Positions 1-12,698 of a stretch of 64,000 nt of DNA are shown one piece after another. A program made the position numbers and the translations under genes. The stretch's first letter is position 1, and each line of letters opens with the position of its first letter. The notes below the pieces were generated by a model, which saw only the letters and a list, made by a program, of their open reading frames with translations, had not been told where the DNA came from and searched no databases. The DNA lies in contig NC_084927.1 in assembly GCF_958298935.1 (NCBI RefSeq), forward strand, positions 27,974,001 through 28,038,000, written 5' to 3'. The stretch is from Phragmites australis. Its lineage: Eukaryota > Streptophyta > Magnoliopsida > Poales > Poaceae.

Positions 1-3000
1 GAGTCATTTCCTTCAGGACGGGATTCTCTATCCGTTCCCTTCGCGATTCCCCTCGAAGTGAAGCTGTTGTAGATGAGAGGAAATAAAGAAAATGAGAACG
101 GAGAAGGGAATCGGGAAGAGAACGAAATGAAGAGAATATGGTTGGGGGTAACGCAGATGCCCCACACCCGTTCTAGCAGGGAGGCGGTTCCTCTTATGTA
201 TATATCACGGTGTAATGTCGTCACTGACACACAGGGCCTATTGAGAGTTGGCTTACTGATATACAGTGACGTAAGATCAGATGATCTCCTTCAGGCAGAA
301 GCAGAGGAAGACACTGCGATTGCTGCTACTGACAAGCACGTTGATCGGGCCGTTCCGGTCAGGCACGGTGGTGCCCGCATCCTGCATGCTATGACTTAAC
401 TAGACAACCACCAGGGCTCGCTGTCAGCGGCAATAATTCATCCAGATCTGAGCTAGTTGCATGATCTGTAATTGATTAACTGAGAGGCATGGTCCAATGA
501 TCCTTCAAGATTTGAACGATTTCTTGCTCGTTTCAGGCTAGAGGACGAACGCAATGGTTTCACGACCTGCCGGGTTTCCTCGAGATTGATTGTGGAGTAC
601 TGTCATGTGCTACACAAGTAATGGCTCTCTTGAGTCCTCGACCTGAATGTGCCACATTATTCATCTCCGGGGAACATTGCACGTTGGAACTTAATTGGAA
701 CACCCAGAGTAGGTACGTATCCATCATTTCGATCAGAGTAGGTTTGCATCAGTGGGGCTGGAAGCTTACTCTCCAGGCGTTTCCAATTCAGGAACTCCCC
801 TACTATCGCTCCTACCATCCACCAACCCAGAGGCCGGAACCATGCCTGGCCGAGCGAGATAGATGGCAGGATACGATGGTTGAAACTCTGCAGAAAAACC
901 ATCATCGCATGATCTGATCGCCCAATTTTGTCATGGTAGGTTAGCAGGAGTAGCGTATCTGAATTCTGAAGTCCGAACGCTTCTCTGCCCAGTTTCCACC
1001 TGACAGCGATGGCCTCCACAGGAACTGTTTGAGGTATTGGATGTATGGACCGACAGCAGATGAAGGGATGCACCCTCCTCGTAAAAAAAAAAGACGGTGC
1101 ATTATGCCGCGCGCCCACCCCGTCAGGGAAGAAGATGACAGCCGAGCATGAACCAGATCAGCCGTCACTGCATAAGCTGATAGGCATCATCTAGACTCCG
1201 GAGCACCAAACACTTGAAACAGTGCTGAGGGATTTGCTTCAAAGATCTTCTGATATAGAGCTGCTATCGTGAAGCTAAAGCAGCATCAACCTATTGAACT
1301 GTAGAAGCGTTGATATCTTAAATGCAGATAAAACGTCCACTTCACGGTCACCACCACGACCCAAAAGGTTTCTCATTTTCAAAGAAAGCACCATCAAATA
1401 CACGTAAAAATATCAAGAGGGAGAAAAGATCTCATCGAGGGTGATTACGCAGGATAACTTACTTTCAGCCAAACAGAGCGATCGAACATATGCAGATACT
1501 CGCACTGAATTTAATGGCAACCAAAGGCTATGCATACCGTGGGCAGTGGGCCACTCGTGTGTGTGTATTTTAGCTCTGACTCTATCATGATAAGCTGTGC
1601 CAGAACTGTTGAAACAGATTGAAACTAATGTGCAAAAGAAAGCGACTGCCAGATGCCTGCGTGCAAACCACATTTGACACCTGACCTGACTATGCACGAT
1701 GCAGCATACATTTTCATCGATTTGAAATCGTGTTTAAGAAGTAGCAAGCTTATTTTCCCTGCACAGAACAAAAAATGCATCGCGGACAAAACTTGAGCGA
1801 TTGCACACCACCTAGAGAAGACAATCCCCCAGTTTCCGTGCCAAAGAAGAGCATCCGAGGCGAAAAAAAACGACAGAGAAATAGACAAAACCCGGCACCC
1901 AGGGCATCTGGTACTGGAAGAGACCCCAGCGCATTTACGCCCACCAATCAGCACAGTGACAGTGCCAGCAGCAGTGGGGGTGACCAGCCAGGTCCGGCAT
2001 AGGAGAACGAGTCGTAGCTTATTTGGCAAGTCGTGCGGATGGCACGTTGCCCATCTGCTACAGTGCAAGACCATCTCTTTAAAATAGGCACGTGAGTGTA
2101 AATTAAGTATAGGCTATAGGTCGTAGCTTACGCGAATGCGTGAGTGAGTGCGTACGTGTGATCTAAGTCCGTGCGTGAGTTCAAAAACTACAACTGCTTC
2201 GAGGGCCTGCTAAAGAAAAAGTCCGGCATGTTCATGTCCATAGAACGGAGAGCATGACTCACAATTTTTTTTAAAGCATCCTTTGTTAACTTTCAGAGAG
2301 CATTTTGCTTGGTCAAGTTTTGCATTGCTCCTAGAATTATATGGCAGTCTCGGTGTGCGAAGCTAAATATATCTAACCTGATGTCCTAGTTTGACCAACT
2401 ACTCAGCATATATTAGTAGATTATATATTCTAATGAGATTTCTTGCTGATCCCTCTGCTGTTTAACCTATATATCCTGAGTTTGAAGTTTGAACAATGTT
2501 TTGGCAGAGCTAAAAAATTTAAAAGCCATGAAAAGTACTGTACTCATCTTCCCTGTCAGAGAGGGCAAACCACGAGTCAAATCTCCAGCCCATCCATCAT
2601 TTGACCATCCCCAACTATTTTCCCTTTCATTTTGTTTTCTTCCTGATTCCCTTCTTCATTCCTATTTTTTTTAATTTTCTCTTATCTCCAACAACTTCCT
2701 TTTAAATAGATTCATAAAGGGAAAGAAGAGATAATCCCGTTATTTCGAAAATAACCTTAGAAATCCTTTTGTGAAGGAAACCGTGAACAGAAAACATTGA
2801 AACGCTGAAGGGAATGAAAATCCCTTTCACAAATAAATTCTGGATCGCGAAGAGAATCCGTTGGACATGGTCAGAGTACAGCATTGACCACAAAAGAAGT
2901 CTTTGCTTTCTATCAGATAATAGTACTATGAGGTCTAACTGGTAACACCTATGCAAGTCTCAACACATGCACAACACTACACCTACTCTTGACAGCTACT

Positions 3001-4288
3001 GATAATCGATTTCTGAACTCATTCAGAACAAGAAACTAATTCTTATGAACTTCCATTCACTTACTTTTTGTTAGGAATAGCAACTTGTATTCTTAGAAAT
3101 CATAGGCCAATATATATACACGTACAGGTGGCAATATGCATGGAACCATTTATACCACGGGGATATTACACAAAGGCTATATATCTATATCTAACACTTC
3201 TAGCACAAACTTGTGCTTTCAGTCCATTCGCAAATTTTATGGTATTTTTGTTCAAATAACCAAGATTTGATACAATTCTATGGAAACCCGAAACTACTTG
3301 AGACACAATTAATCCACAACAGCATTTTTAGGATGGCAGCCATAAGCAACTAAGCAAAGGATCATGATACAAACTTAACATTGCAAAAAACTATGACCAC
3401 AGATTTACTAGTAGCATTTTAGAAAGAAAAAATATCATAAAGGATTAATGCTCACTCCCCCTAACTTTGCTCCGGTTTTAGAGACGATACTATTAGTTCC
3501 TTGAGGTGACTTAGTTCCGAATTAACTCATTAAATTCATATTCTAGTGTTGTATCATACAAGGCATAAAAAATGTAGAAAACCACACATACACGCAAATG
3601 ACTTATTTATTATGATGTCCTTCACTATCAACATAACAACCACCACTAGTAATCATGCTTCCAAGCAATAACCAGCACATTGCTATCCAAGATTAACAGC
3701 AGAAAGCAGCGATTAGCTCTAACATATGCATTATTGATTTGTTTACAGTACATCGTTTTGTTAGCGTATTGTGGGACACCAAACTAGACAAACTGAATAA
3801 GAATGCCTTTTCATAGACAAAGAGAAGAGAAGATTGAAGCATGCACGTTTCTTTCTTCAAACCTAACACCGAAACAAACAATATACTATTACCAGTGTGC
3901 ATATATTCTAATGGTGCAGTCTGCCATCTACAGCTAAGCATACCAATATGTTCAATAATAACGGTAACGATTTTTAGTACTGTTGTAGAGATATGGGGAT
4001 CCTAGCTCCTGATTTCTCAACCTCAAGCAGCAAAAGAAAACAAATAAAATGATTGATCCAGATATGGATGGAAGCATGTTTACCATCAATGGAGCAACAC
4101 TGGAGCAGATTTAAGTTAAGAGCTTGAAAACACTACCGGTGACGCAATCCAACACAATAAAACATGCAGAAACATCCATAAACGGGTATCTCGCATGGAC
4201 TGGGTAGGGAATGCATTCAACTTAGGAAACACAAGTATGTGATTAGAAACAGAAAGCAGTAAAACAGTTCATCATTTGCCACCACACA
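1..4288. other. Spacer 3' of the F-box gene; no gene recognised
   Basis: No open frame here has recognisable domains or length. The stretch is AT-rich with short interrupted frames. The segment just below 4289 must contain the 3' UTR and poly(A) site of the F-box gene, which reads leftwards. Two places (about 1-170 and 2680-2900) share a purine-rich style with repeated GGGAA and a GATCGCGAAG/AATCGCGAAG-like core in opposite orientation, which could be decayed MITE ends, but I could not define boundaries. Confidence 0.4.
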
Positions 4289-5842
4289 TCACAGTGGTGG
4301 GAGATTTCCAAACCTCCGCCGGATTGCTGACATGACGCTCCTCATCCTATTAATTGTATGAGCCGACGATTGCGTGCCAGCAGCATTGGTTGGAAGGTCC
4401 ATGCCTTCCATCTGACCGGTCAGCTCCACAATCTGTCCTTGTCCAGTCTCCTGTGCACCATTCTCACTCGCACTTCCAGCATCATGCTCCAACACAATAT
4501 CCAAGCTGATCGAAAATGATTCCCCCCTGGTCACCTTCAGATTCTCAACACACTCGTATGACACTCCGCGGCATCTCTTCAGCTTCACCTTGACCAAACT
4601 GGGGCAGCCCCCATTCAGTGCTTCCATCCCACGATCTGACACAGGGCATCCCTTGATGCAAAGCTTCTTGAGTGCAGCACAGCGCTCAGCCAAGCAAATG
4701 ATCTCAGCATCCCCCACAGTTTCGCACCCACAAAGAGCGAGCCGCTCCAGCGTGCGACAGTGCTCACCAAGCATCCGGAGGCTCAGCACGGTTGGGTTGA
4801 CCCCGATCAAGACAAGCTCCTGCAGCTCCGGACATCCTCGTGCCACGGCCATGAGCCCAAAATCCCCAATTCGGTTCGTGCGCCAGCCATCAATATGCAG
4901 TTTGCGCAGTTTGTGGCACTTCTCTGCAACACTGATGATGCCCTTGTCATTGCACTCAGGGGTCTTGACAAGGAACAGCACCTCCAGATTCCTGCAGGCC
5001 GAGAGGGCAGCAAGGCCCCGGTCACCGACCTGGAGCTTCTCAAGGTGGAGCTCAACAAGGCCAGGAGCACGCACAGTGATGACCTCCAATGGCAGGTCCC
5101 AGGCGCCCGAGCACCGCAGTATCTTGAGCGAGCGAAGGTTCGGTGAGGACGCCACAAGCGGCACAAAGCACAGGGCGCTATATAGATCCTTCAGGCAAAC
5201 CGAACGCAGAGATGAAGCCGGTGGGAACACGATGTCCTCAGTGATGGCAGTAGCGGCACCGGCCGTGTCTGGGAGGCCGCGGAGGCGCTTAACTGAGAGG
5301 TCCTCGAGGAGTGGGCACGACTGGAGCACGGCGACGAAGGCCTTAGGTCCGAAGGTGCAGGATGCAACAGAGAGCTTGCGGAGCGCCGGTGCGGCGGCGG
5401 CGAGCGAGGCCAGCCCGGCGTCGGAGAGGTGCCTCAGGCCGCGGAGCTTGAGCCTGGCGAGGCGCTCGGATGGCAGCGCGGCGGCCACCGCCGCGGCCCC
5501 GTCGTCGGCGAGGCTGTCCGTGCCGGATCCCCGAGCGCAGCGGAGGGCGAGCTTGGTGACGCCCGTGAACCGCGCGAAAAGCGCGGGCGCGGCGTTGCCC
5601 AGCGCGGCGCGCGCGTCGAGGGAGAGGCGGTGGCGCGTGGCGGCGTCGACCTCCTTCCAGCGCGCGCAGGCGAGGGAGCAAGCGTTGCGGTCGGCGGGCG
5701 ACAGCGACGCGAAGACGAGCGTGAGGATCTCATCGGGCAGGTCCTGCGTGTAGTCCCACGCGGGCGGCGCGCCGTAGGAGGAGGAACCGCTGCTCCCCAC
5801 AGAAACTTGCATCGGCACGGGCGGCTGCGGCGGCGGCGCCAT
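4289..5842 (-). CDS. F-box/LRR protein of the SKIP2/VFB type
   Basis: Single-exon frame of 517 residues. After a Pro-rich N-terminus there is an F-box at about residues 33-75 (LPDEILTLVFASLSPADR, then Cys/Ala-rich stretch and RWKEVD), followed by about a dozen Cys-containing leucine-rich repeats (motifs such as CHKLRKLHIDGW and CAALKKLCIKGCPVSD) to about residue 440, and a short tail. In this family the F-box binds SKP1/ASK in an SCF ubiquitin ligase and the LRRs recruit the substrate; Arabidopsis SKIP2 and VFB1-4 have the same build and length (about 520-550). The start is the first ATG of a GC-rich frame with a compositionally typical grass 5' end. High third-position GC creates long antisense and shadow frames, which I ignored. 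Substrate is unknown. The family call rests on domain order and repeat style, not on a search. Confidence 0.9.
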   Translation of the reverse strand: MAPPPQPPVPMQVSVGSSGSSSYGAPPAWDYTQDLPDEILTLVFASLSPADRNACSLACARWKEVDAATRHRLSLDARAALGNAAPALFARFTGVTKLALRCARGSGTDSLADDGAAAVAAALPSERLARLKLRGLRHLSDAGLASLAAAAPALRKLSVASCTFGPKAFVAVLQSCPLLEDLSVKRLRGLPDTAGAATAITEDIVFPPASSLRSVCLKDLYSALCFVPLVASSPNLRSLKILRCSGAWDLPLEVITVRAPGLVELHLEKLQVGDRGLAALSACRNLEVLFLVKTPECNDKGIISVAEKCHKLRKLHIDGWRTNRIGDFGLMAVARGCPELQELVLIGVNPTVLSLRMLGEHCRTLERLALCGCETVGDAEIICLAERCAALKKLCIKGCPVSDRGMEALNGGCPSLVKVKLKRCRGVSYECVENLKVTRGESFSISLDIVLEHDAGSASENGAQETGQGQIVELTGQMEGMDLPTNAAGTQSSAHTINRMRSVMSAIRRRFGNLPPL

Positions 5843-6200
5843 GGAGAAGAGCGACCTGTGGCGCGGCGGGGAGGAGGGGCCTGCTTGGGTGCTGGATTTG
5901 GAGAGGGATGAGGGGGACTGGTCGATCCGCTACGGCACCCGCGCGCGCCGGGGGCAGGCGGGGGAGACGGTGGCCATCCGGGAGGCGCGCGCTGAGGTTG
6001 GGTTAGGGCGGATCTGCCGATCTAAGGGGTGGGGAAGGGACGGGACTCGTATGCGAGGGGAGGAGACTCGTTTGGGACGGGAGGAGGTAGGGAAAGTAAC
6101 AAAATGGCGTTTTTCAGGTGGTGCGGCGGGGAGGCGAAATTGTTTCTAATTTAGCTACGTTCTGAATATTTGTTATTGCGCTTACCTGGCATTGATATAT
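5843..6200 (-). promoter_or_regulatory. Probable 5' UTR and proximal promoter of the F-box gene
   Basis: Immediately upstream of the F-box ATG, the sequence stays strongly GC-rich to about 6140 and then turns AT-rich with a TATATATAT run near 6188-6197. This is the usual shape of a grass 5' UTR/CpG-rich promoter. No transcription start can be fixed from sequence alone. Confidence 0.4.
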
Positions 6201-9200
6201 ATATGGTCTTATATGTTAATAAGAGATGATATTTGATCGAAACACTGATATAAATAGTAGTAACCGATAAATCCTCCACTGTAGAGACTCTGTTGTCTGT
6301 TGGCACCGGTGTCACAACTCGTGTTCCTTGACGGATTGGCTAGTGCAAAGAGCTGCTGATGGATGTTGCCTGCTAGGTTTGGACATTTCTCTTCTTCGTG
6401 CACGGGTTGAACTCGCTTGCTAAGTAACGTTGGATATGCGATATCTTTAGTTTTACTATGGCAGCACCATCTTTTTGTCTAGGTTGAATATATTCGTACT
6501 CAGTGCGATATTATTGGGTAATCTGTGATGGAACTAAAAGAATAATATTTATTTAGACCGTATAAATTTTAAGTTCTCGAAAAGAAAGATTATGTGAATT
6601 TCAAAGCAGAGGACTTGTTGCATAAGTAGCATGGCAAATGTCGCTCAAGTTTGCAACAGGAGTGAACATTAATCGCAGAGGTGGTTAGCGTGCCCTGGCA
6701 TGCAGGAGGGGGCGCAATGGTCAGTGGTGACTGGTGACTGGTGACAGTGTGGCGAAAAGTCGGAAGGGACTGTAGATATAGGGGGAGATGACAACAGATC
6801 AGCTGAAGAATTAGCCTACTGAAATATAGTCTGTTCGTAATAAGCAAGGGGAAAAACCACACGCTGATGCTGCACCACCACCAGGTAAAGCGTGAGCCGG
6901 TTAAACGTCCACTCCAGCCACGACACTGACGACCGCTTTAATAGCCTGTACCTGCACGCTGACAGGCTACAGCCACGCCAACCTTGGCTCGGCCACGCCG
7001 TACCTCTGCGTGATGCGTATGCGCGTACACGTCCAAATCCTTGTACCCACAGAGCCTGATCCAACCGAACGTCGGGGTCGGCCTCCCTTGGACGGACGAG
7101 CTCAACGATGTACGTGTCCCCAACCAGCTGGGCAGCTGTACGGACGAGGATCCACGCATCCGCCACCACCGCCACGCGTGGCCGTCGACCAACGGGACCG
7201 GACCGGGCCGATGAGTTCCAAGCAATGCAACGTGCGTCGGACAGCACCTCACAAATTTCGGACGGAACGACTGGAAATGGATGGACGAACGGCGCGGAGG
7301 GGAGGGGAGTGGAGTGCGGGCGACGTCGAGCGGCTGCGCGCTTTCGCCGGTCTTTTGGCGTCGTTGGACGAGGCGTAGGCGTAGCCGGCGGACCAGGCGG
7401 AGTGCGAAATAGCAGCCGCGGCGCGGATCGGCACATCTCCGTGGAGAATCATCGCGCCGTGTTCCGAATCTATTGGGATCCTGTGACCGGTTAAGTCAGT
7501 GACTTTAAATCGCTGTGAACCGCTGGATCACAGATGGATCGACTGGATTTATGCTACAGTATTCTATGAACAGTATTCTATGAACAGTAAAATTAGTACA
7601 GTAAACTGACGGTAGTGCTACAGCGCTGTTGCAAGATATTTAAAGCCATAGTACTATTAGCCATCTCACAGTTTACTGTTTCTCTTAGAGGATTTCGATC
7701 CCCGAATCTTCTGATGGCTACTCTGAATCTCGGCAGAAACAACGCCACATTGTGCCAATTTTTTGGGAACATCGATCTGTTTTCCGACCTTTATTTCCCC
7801 AAGTGCAACTACTTGGGGAAACTCTTCAGTCCTCAATCAGCTGGTGCTCTTGGAGTTGCTTTCAGAATCTTCAGAAAACTTTTTTAGACAAAATTTGCTT
7901 GCAAGTCCCAGCATGGACAAAGAAGTGAACCGGGACGGGAAGGGAAGCATGTTGGCTTTGGCTCAGAGATTTCTGTCTAAGCAGTGATCCTTCTACCGTT
8001 GAGGCGAATTCAGATGCAGTGCTAGTATTCTGTGAATTCAAATCTGGGTAGATTTCTTCCATTTCCAAGGAGACCCCTTGTCCGATCTGGTTTAGCAGTT
8101 AACTGCGCATTTCTTTCTTCCATGCTACAGCTTTTACTGAAAAGAAGAGCTTCTGGTCGTTCAAAAAAGAAAAGAGAAAAGCTTCTCATACGCAGGGGGC
8201 GCACTGTATCACAAGAATGAAAAGAGTAGTGATACAATAAGATACCGTGAGATATGAAAAGAAGATCATGTAGTTAGTAGTATAAGACAAAGATGTTACA
8301 TGTTAAACGTTCGATGACTGCACTGAAAAGGAGACGTCCGGTGTGGATAACACGATAAGAAAAGGTAGCACCCCTCGGTTTGGTTTCAGTAGAGTACCCT
8401 CAGCCGCAGCTTGTCCTGTCAAGGAACAACTAACGTCTCTAGCAATCAATCACGCATAAACTAAGAGGACCTACCAATACAAAGTAGTTCGTCTCTGTAT
8501 TGCGTGCCTGCATCATTGAACCATTTTGCTTCACTGAGATGAACACTCTACAATCTAGTAACGTCAAGGACTACTGCTATGACTTCGTTTTTTTCTTTTG
8601 GTTAGTCGACCGTCAGTAACACAACAGAGTCAGTTTTGAAGAGTTACCATATCATCTGTTCCTTTTGCTGGAAAGATTGTGCATCTAGTGCTATCTGCCT
8701 CATCGATTATCCCTGCAGCACAACTTTCCATTCGCCGAATCGGAATTTGCAAGGAAACTTTGCGTCCACTTTCGGCCGCGCTACCTACCCTCAAAAGCTA
8801 AGCTAGCACTCGAACCATACCACTCGAATCTCATGACGTGTGTTTCTTTCGTAGGAAACTAGGAATTTCGTCGGGTTCAAGCGTCGCTGGGAAAAGGTTG
8901 ATCGCAGAAATTGGAGCGGTGAATCTGGTGATATCGTTGTCGGACGGACAGAAGCGAAGGGTGTAACCCTGAAGCATCTACTGCAGGTCTGCAGCTAGTC
9001 ACGCCAATGATGTCGTTCTGCACGATTTCAGCAAATCTTCAAGGGGACTCTGTTCAGGAACAAGGAATATGGGTTCTTTCAGCATATCTTCAAGCGGACT
9101 CTGCTCGTGGATAAGGAACCTGGGTTCTTTTTAGACTATAGAAAAGGGGATTGTAACATATGTTTGGCTCTGGGTGGATAGTGGACTGCATCAATATTTT

Positions 9201-9300
9201 CCTCCTTTTTTCTGACATGGATAGGGTAGGCACTTAGGCGGGTTTTGCTCAGGGGAAAAAGCAAAAAAAAAAAAAAACCCCAAAAGACAGTTGATTTTAA
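6201..9300. other. Spacer, no gene recognised
   Basis: Mixed composition. A GC-rich island at about 6890-7490 supports frames of up to 206 codons on the minus strand, but the translation is Arg/Pro-rich with no domain I recognise, so it is more likely promoter-like or relic DNA than a gene. At 7553-7585 a 14-bp motif (attctatgaacagt) occurs twice in tandem. Nothing else is supportable except the 51-bp tandem repeat listed separately. Confidence 0.4.
9026..9127. repeat. Two-copy tandem repeat, 51-bp unit
   Basis: Two adjacent imperfect copies starting at 9026 and 9077, each running tttcagca-atcttcaag-ggactctg and ending near gggttctt. No coding potential. Origin unknown. Confidence 0.55.
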
Positions 9301-9623
9301 GGGGCTGTTTGGTAGAGCTCTGATTCTGTGGTGAAAGTGATTCTGTGGTGGAAGTAGGGTGAGAGTGATTTTGTGGTGGAAGTGATTCTGTTTGTAAAAT
9401 CGTTTGGTATGCTAGTGGTGGAAGTGATTCCTGAGAGGATATTGTGTTGAAATCGAGAAGAATCAGTCGGGAATCAGGTGGAAGCTAATTTTTTCAGCTC
9501 CCACCTCGCTATACAAAACGGAAAGTGATTCCCGCGCAGAATCACTCCCCGACCAACCCGTTTGGCAGCGCTGAGAGCGATTCCGGAGCGAAATCAGCTC
9601 CCAAAACTCTACCAAACAGGGCC
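9301..9623. mobile_element. Tourist-like (PIF/Harbinger) MITE
   Basis: 323 bp bounded by inverted repeats GGGGCTGTTTGGTAGAG (left) and, reading inward on the other strand, GGCCCTGTTTGGTAGAG (right). It is flanked on both sides by TAA (9298-9300 and 9624-9626), the TWA target duplication of PIF/Harbinger elements. The interior has repeated GTGATTCTGTGGTGGAAGT-like segments and no coding frame, so it is non-autonomous. Confidence 0.85.
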
Positions 9624-10001
9624 TAAGATTTTTCTCAGAAGTTATTTATATATATATATATGAAGCATATTTAGTACTCTGGGAGTATGTACTCACACAT
9701 ACATATCTTATAACATAGAGAGTATCTCATGTGATAAATGGTATGTACATAGAGTATGTGAGTATATAAGATCATCTAAGTGATATGTATATATTTTTAG
9801 TGGCCTACACATTTTTTTTAGTATTTACATTTTTATATACAAATATAAATGTATTATCAAAATCTATTAAAAATGATGGACTTCTTTTTAATTTTTTCAT
9901 TAATTCACATTGTAGTATCTGATAAAGAAGTATATCCAATTTATTTACGTGGTATATCATAGTAAGGAGTATGTACTTCTAAGAGTACATACTAGTTTTC
10001 C

Positions 10002-10032
<31 letters not shown>

Positions 10033-12698
10033 TTATTTATTTATTTGCACACTCATGAATCTTGTTGCCTCCAAAACGCCATTATACACCAACAAATTTC
10101 AAATTTCGAAATTGCCTTTACAGACAACATGATTGCTTCAACTCTCTTTAGAAGTTGTGTATATATATTTCAATATTATTTGATGACAAGGAAAATGAGA
10201 AAGTAACATTTAGGTCTCTGTGGTCAAATGTAATTCTCAACTAGGTAGACTTTCATTAATCTACAGAAAGGTAGGGAGGCATAAGCCGACAAGCTTTCAT
10301 TTAAGCCCTAAAGAACTAGCTTCCTAGTGGACTTACTCACTCGATCACCGGCTTTCAGAGGATTCCCCCACTTAAGAATAAAGTTCACCGGCGCTTCTTC
10401 TTTGTCAACGCTACTAAGGACCGTTCTCCACTCTCTTGCTATTACCCGCAAGGAGCGCTGCAATGATAATTTTGGAGAATTTTTGTCAAGGAGGAAGACC
10501 GCTGGTTTTAGCCCTCCGTTTGCTGGTCGCCAAAGACGAGAGCTTCGCCTTTTGGCGCGGCTGAGAGTTATGCCGAACGGAGTGAAAGTCCTGAATCCCT
10601 ATGGGATAGCGGGAACTCTCCTTCATGTCAATGAAATCAGATTCTCACGACAAGGAAGAAGAAAGGAGAATAACCTTTGAACTCTTTACCTCCTCAGCCG
10701 CATCAAGAATAGATAGAAGTAGTTGGTTTAGCAAACAGGAGAAACTCGAAACAAGTAGAATTCAATTTAGGTGGAGAATTTTTTTTACTAGAAAAGGTTT
10801 TATTTAGTCAGACAACATTTCCAACTATGAAGAATATCTTTTGCTATGAACCATTCCCGACTAGGTGAATTCTAGTATAGTTGGATTCTCGACTATGTAT
10901 AATCCAATTGCTTTCTTCTAAACAGACTCAGAGGACTAGTTAATGAGATTTTGATAATTAATAATTAAAGATATATATATATATATATATATGAAAAATG
11001 TAAAAGTAGAATCTTATAATCAGAGTGACTTTTTATAAGGGGAGGGTTTTGCAAAAAAAAAAAAAAAACAACTTATGAGAAGGAATCTCTAAATCTGACT
11101 TTAAGGGGTTGCATTTTTCCCTTTTGCTGAAGATATCCCGCATCAGATGTTGGGACTAAAATCCCTTGGAATTGGAAAGTCATTCACGAGTGGATGCCAA
11201 ATCAGTTGGAATACCAGTGGGCTACGCCATGTTTCATTTCAGGCGTAGCGAATCAACTAAAAGAAGTCCGATTGACAGTATCTTCGGATCGTAAACTGCC
11301 TATCTTCGGATGTAAACTAATGTTTCTTCTTCTTCTTCCGGGTTAAGTAATATTTTGTCACTCTAGCATAAGACACATTATCAAAAGTCACCCACTCGAG
11401 ATGTTATATAGAAATGCCACTAGATCCCATAAAAATTTGTTCGTTTACTACTTTAAAGCTTTTTTTTTTCTCTGCTCATGCGGCATTTTTCTTTTTCTTT
11501 TTTACCCCTGCCGACGTGAATACTCACCGTAAATGACCACTCTTTCCCCTCTCTCAATTCTCATGGGCGATGGAGGGCAGCACATGGACGGCGGCGACCT
11601 CCTGGTACTCCTCGGCAGCTCGTGGGGACGGAACAACGACGACAAGGTCATGGTGGCTAGCATTGGCACGGCGGTTGTGCTGTGGTGGCAGCGAAATGGG
11701 GAAAACAGAGAAGGGAGGCCGGACTACTCTATTTATAGAGGGGAGAAAAGGCACAGTGAGGCGGTGGGAGCACGATGATGTGGTGTAGGGAGGCGACGAC
11801 CACGAGAAAGTCCGGCGTGGCTTCTTTGCGGCGGTGGAAAGACGGCGCCGACCACGCGCGTGTGCAGTCACGTAAGTCAAGCGATGTCAGACGGCTTGAG
11901 CGATGCATGTGAGAGAGCAGAGAGGGGGGAGAGAGAGCGAGAGCGTAGGCAAGTTGTCGGTGCATTGAATGCACTGGTCGTCACGGTGGCGTGGGTGTAC
12001 AGCGCGACAGCATCGCGCTAGCGGAGGGACACGACGGCGAGAGGGAGAGAGCGAGCAGGCATACGAGCGGATGGCCAACACGTGGATGGCTACGTGCGCG
12101 TGAACGTGTCAGCCGGGCCATGCAGGTGTGCAGGGAGTAGGCCGAGCAGGGCGTCATGGTCCAGGTGTGTTGGCGGGGAGCGAGGGAGAGAAAAGGAAGC
12201 TAGGCCGACTGTGTGTGGGCCGGAAATTGAGAGAGGGAGATAGATTTGGCCCGGGCAGAAAAGAAAAAGGAAAAAGGAAAATGTTTAAATTTAAATAGAG
12301 GTATTTGAATTTGGTTTTAGAATTTGATTTGGGTTTGGCAAACATTGAAATTAGAATATTTGAATTGTGATTTGAATTTGAAACTTGAGATTTGAAAGTG
12401 GATTTGAATTTAATACGATTTGAGCTGAAGGGAAATTAAGAGTAAATTCGTATTTGAGAGATATTCTAATTTGAACCATAGCAATAATAAACCAATACAT
12501 ATGAATCAATTCATTGTAGGAATAATTTAGAAATAATTTTAGTGCATTTTAGAATACTTAGCTAAAATAATACATTTGAATATATAAAGATACATATAAG
12601 TATATTTATATATTTAAATGTATATTTTCTTGATTTTAGTTGGTTTAATTAATTATAAAATTTTAATTTGAAATTAATTTTTATAGTTAATTAATATA
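9624..12698. other. Spacer with simple repeats and one coding-like island
   Basis: Mostly AT-rich. Simple repeats: TA run near 9648-9661, TA then TTTA at 10002-10046, AT at 10972-10993, poly(A) near 11053-11067, and GA-rich DNA around 11900-12060. A more balanced segment at 10327-10680 holds a 117-codon plus-strand frame that I could not assign. 11530-12150 is GC-rich without a recognised domain, followed by a TTTGAATTTG-rich stretch (12280-12420), a style often seen in plant LTR elements. No gene is claimed. Confidence 0.4.
10002..10046. repeat. Compound microsatellite (TA)n(TTTA)n
   Basis: A TA run of about 28 bp merges directly into four to five TTTA units. Confidence 0.9.

Noticed and set aside
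4590..5753. 387-codon plus-strand frame opposite the F-box gene
   Set aside because: It is the antisense shadow of a GC-rich coding exon; the translation is Ser/Arg/Ala-rich with no domain, whereas the minus strand gives a clear F-box-LRR protein.
6816..7436. 206-codon minus-strand gene
   Set aside because: No domain, no introns or conserved motifs, and overlapping frames on the other strand are similarly long, as expected in GC-rich DNA.
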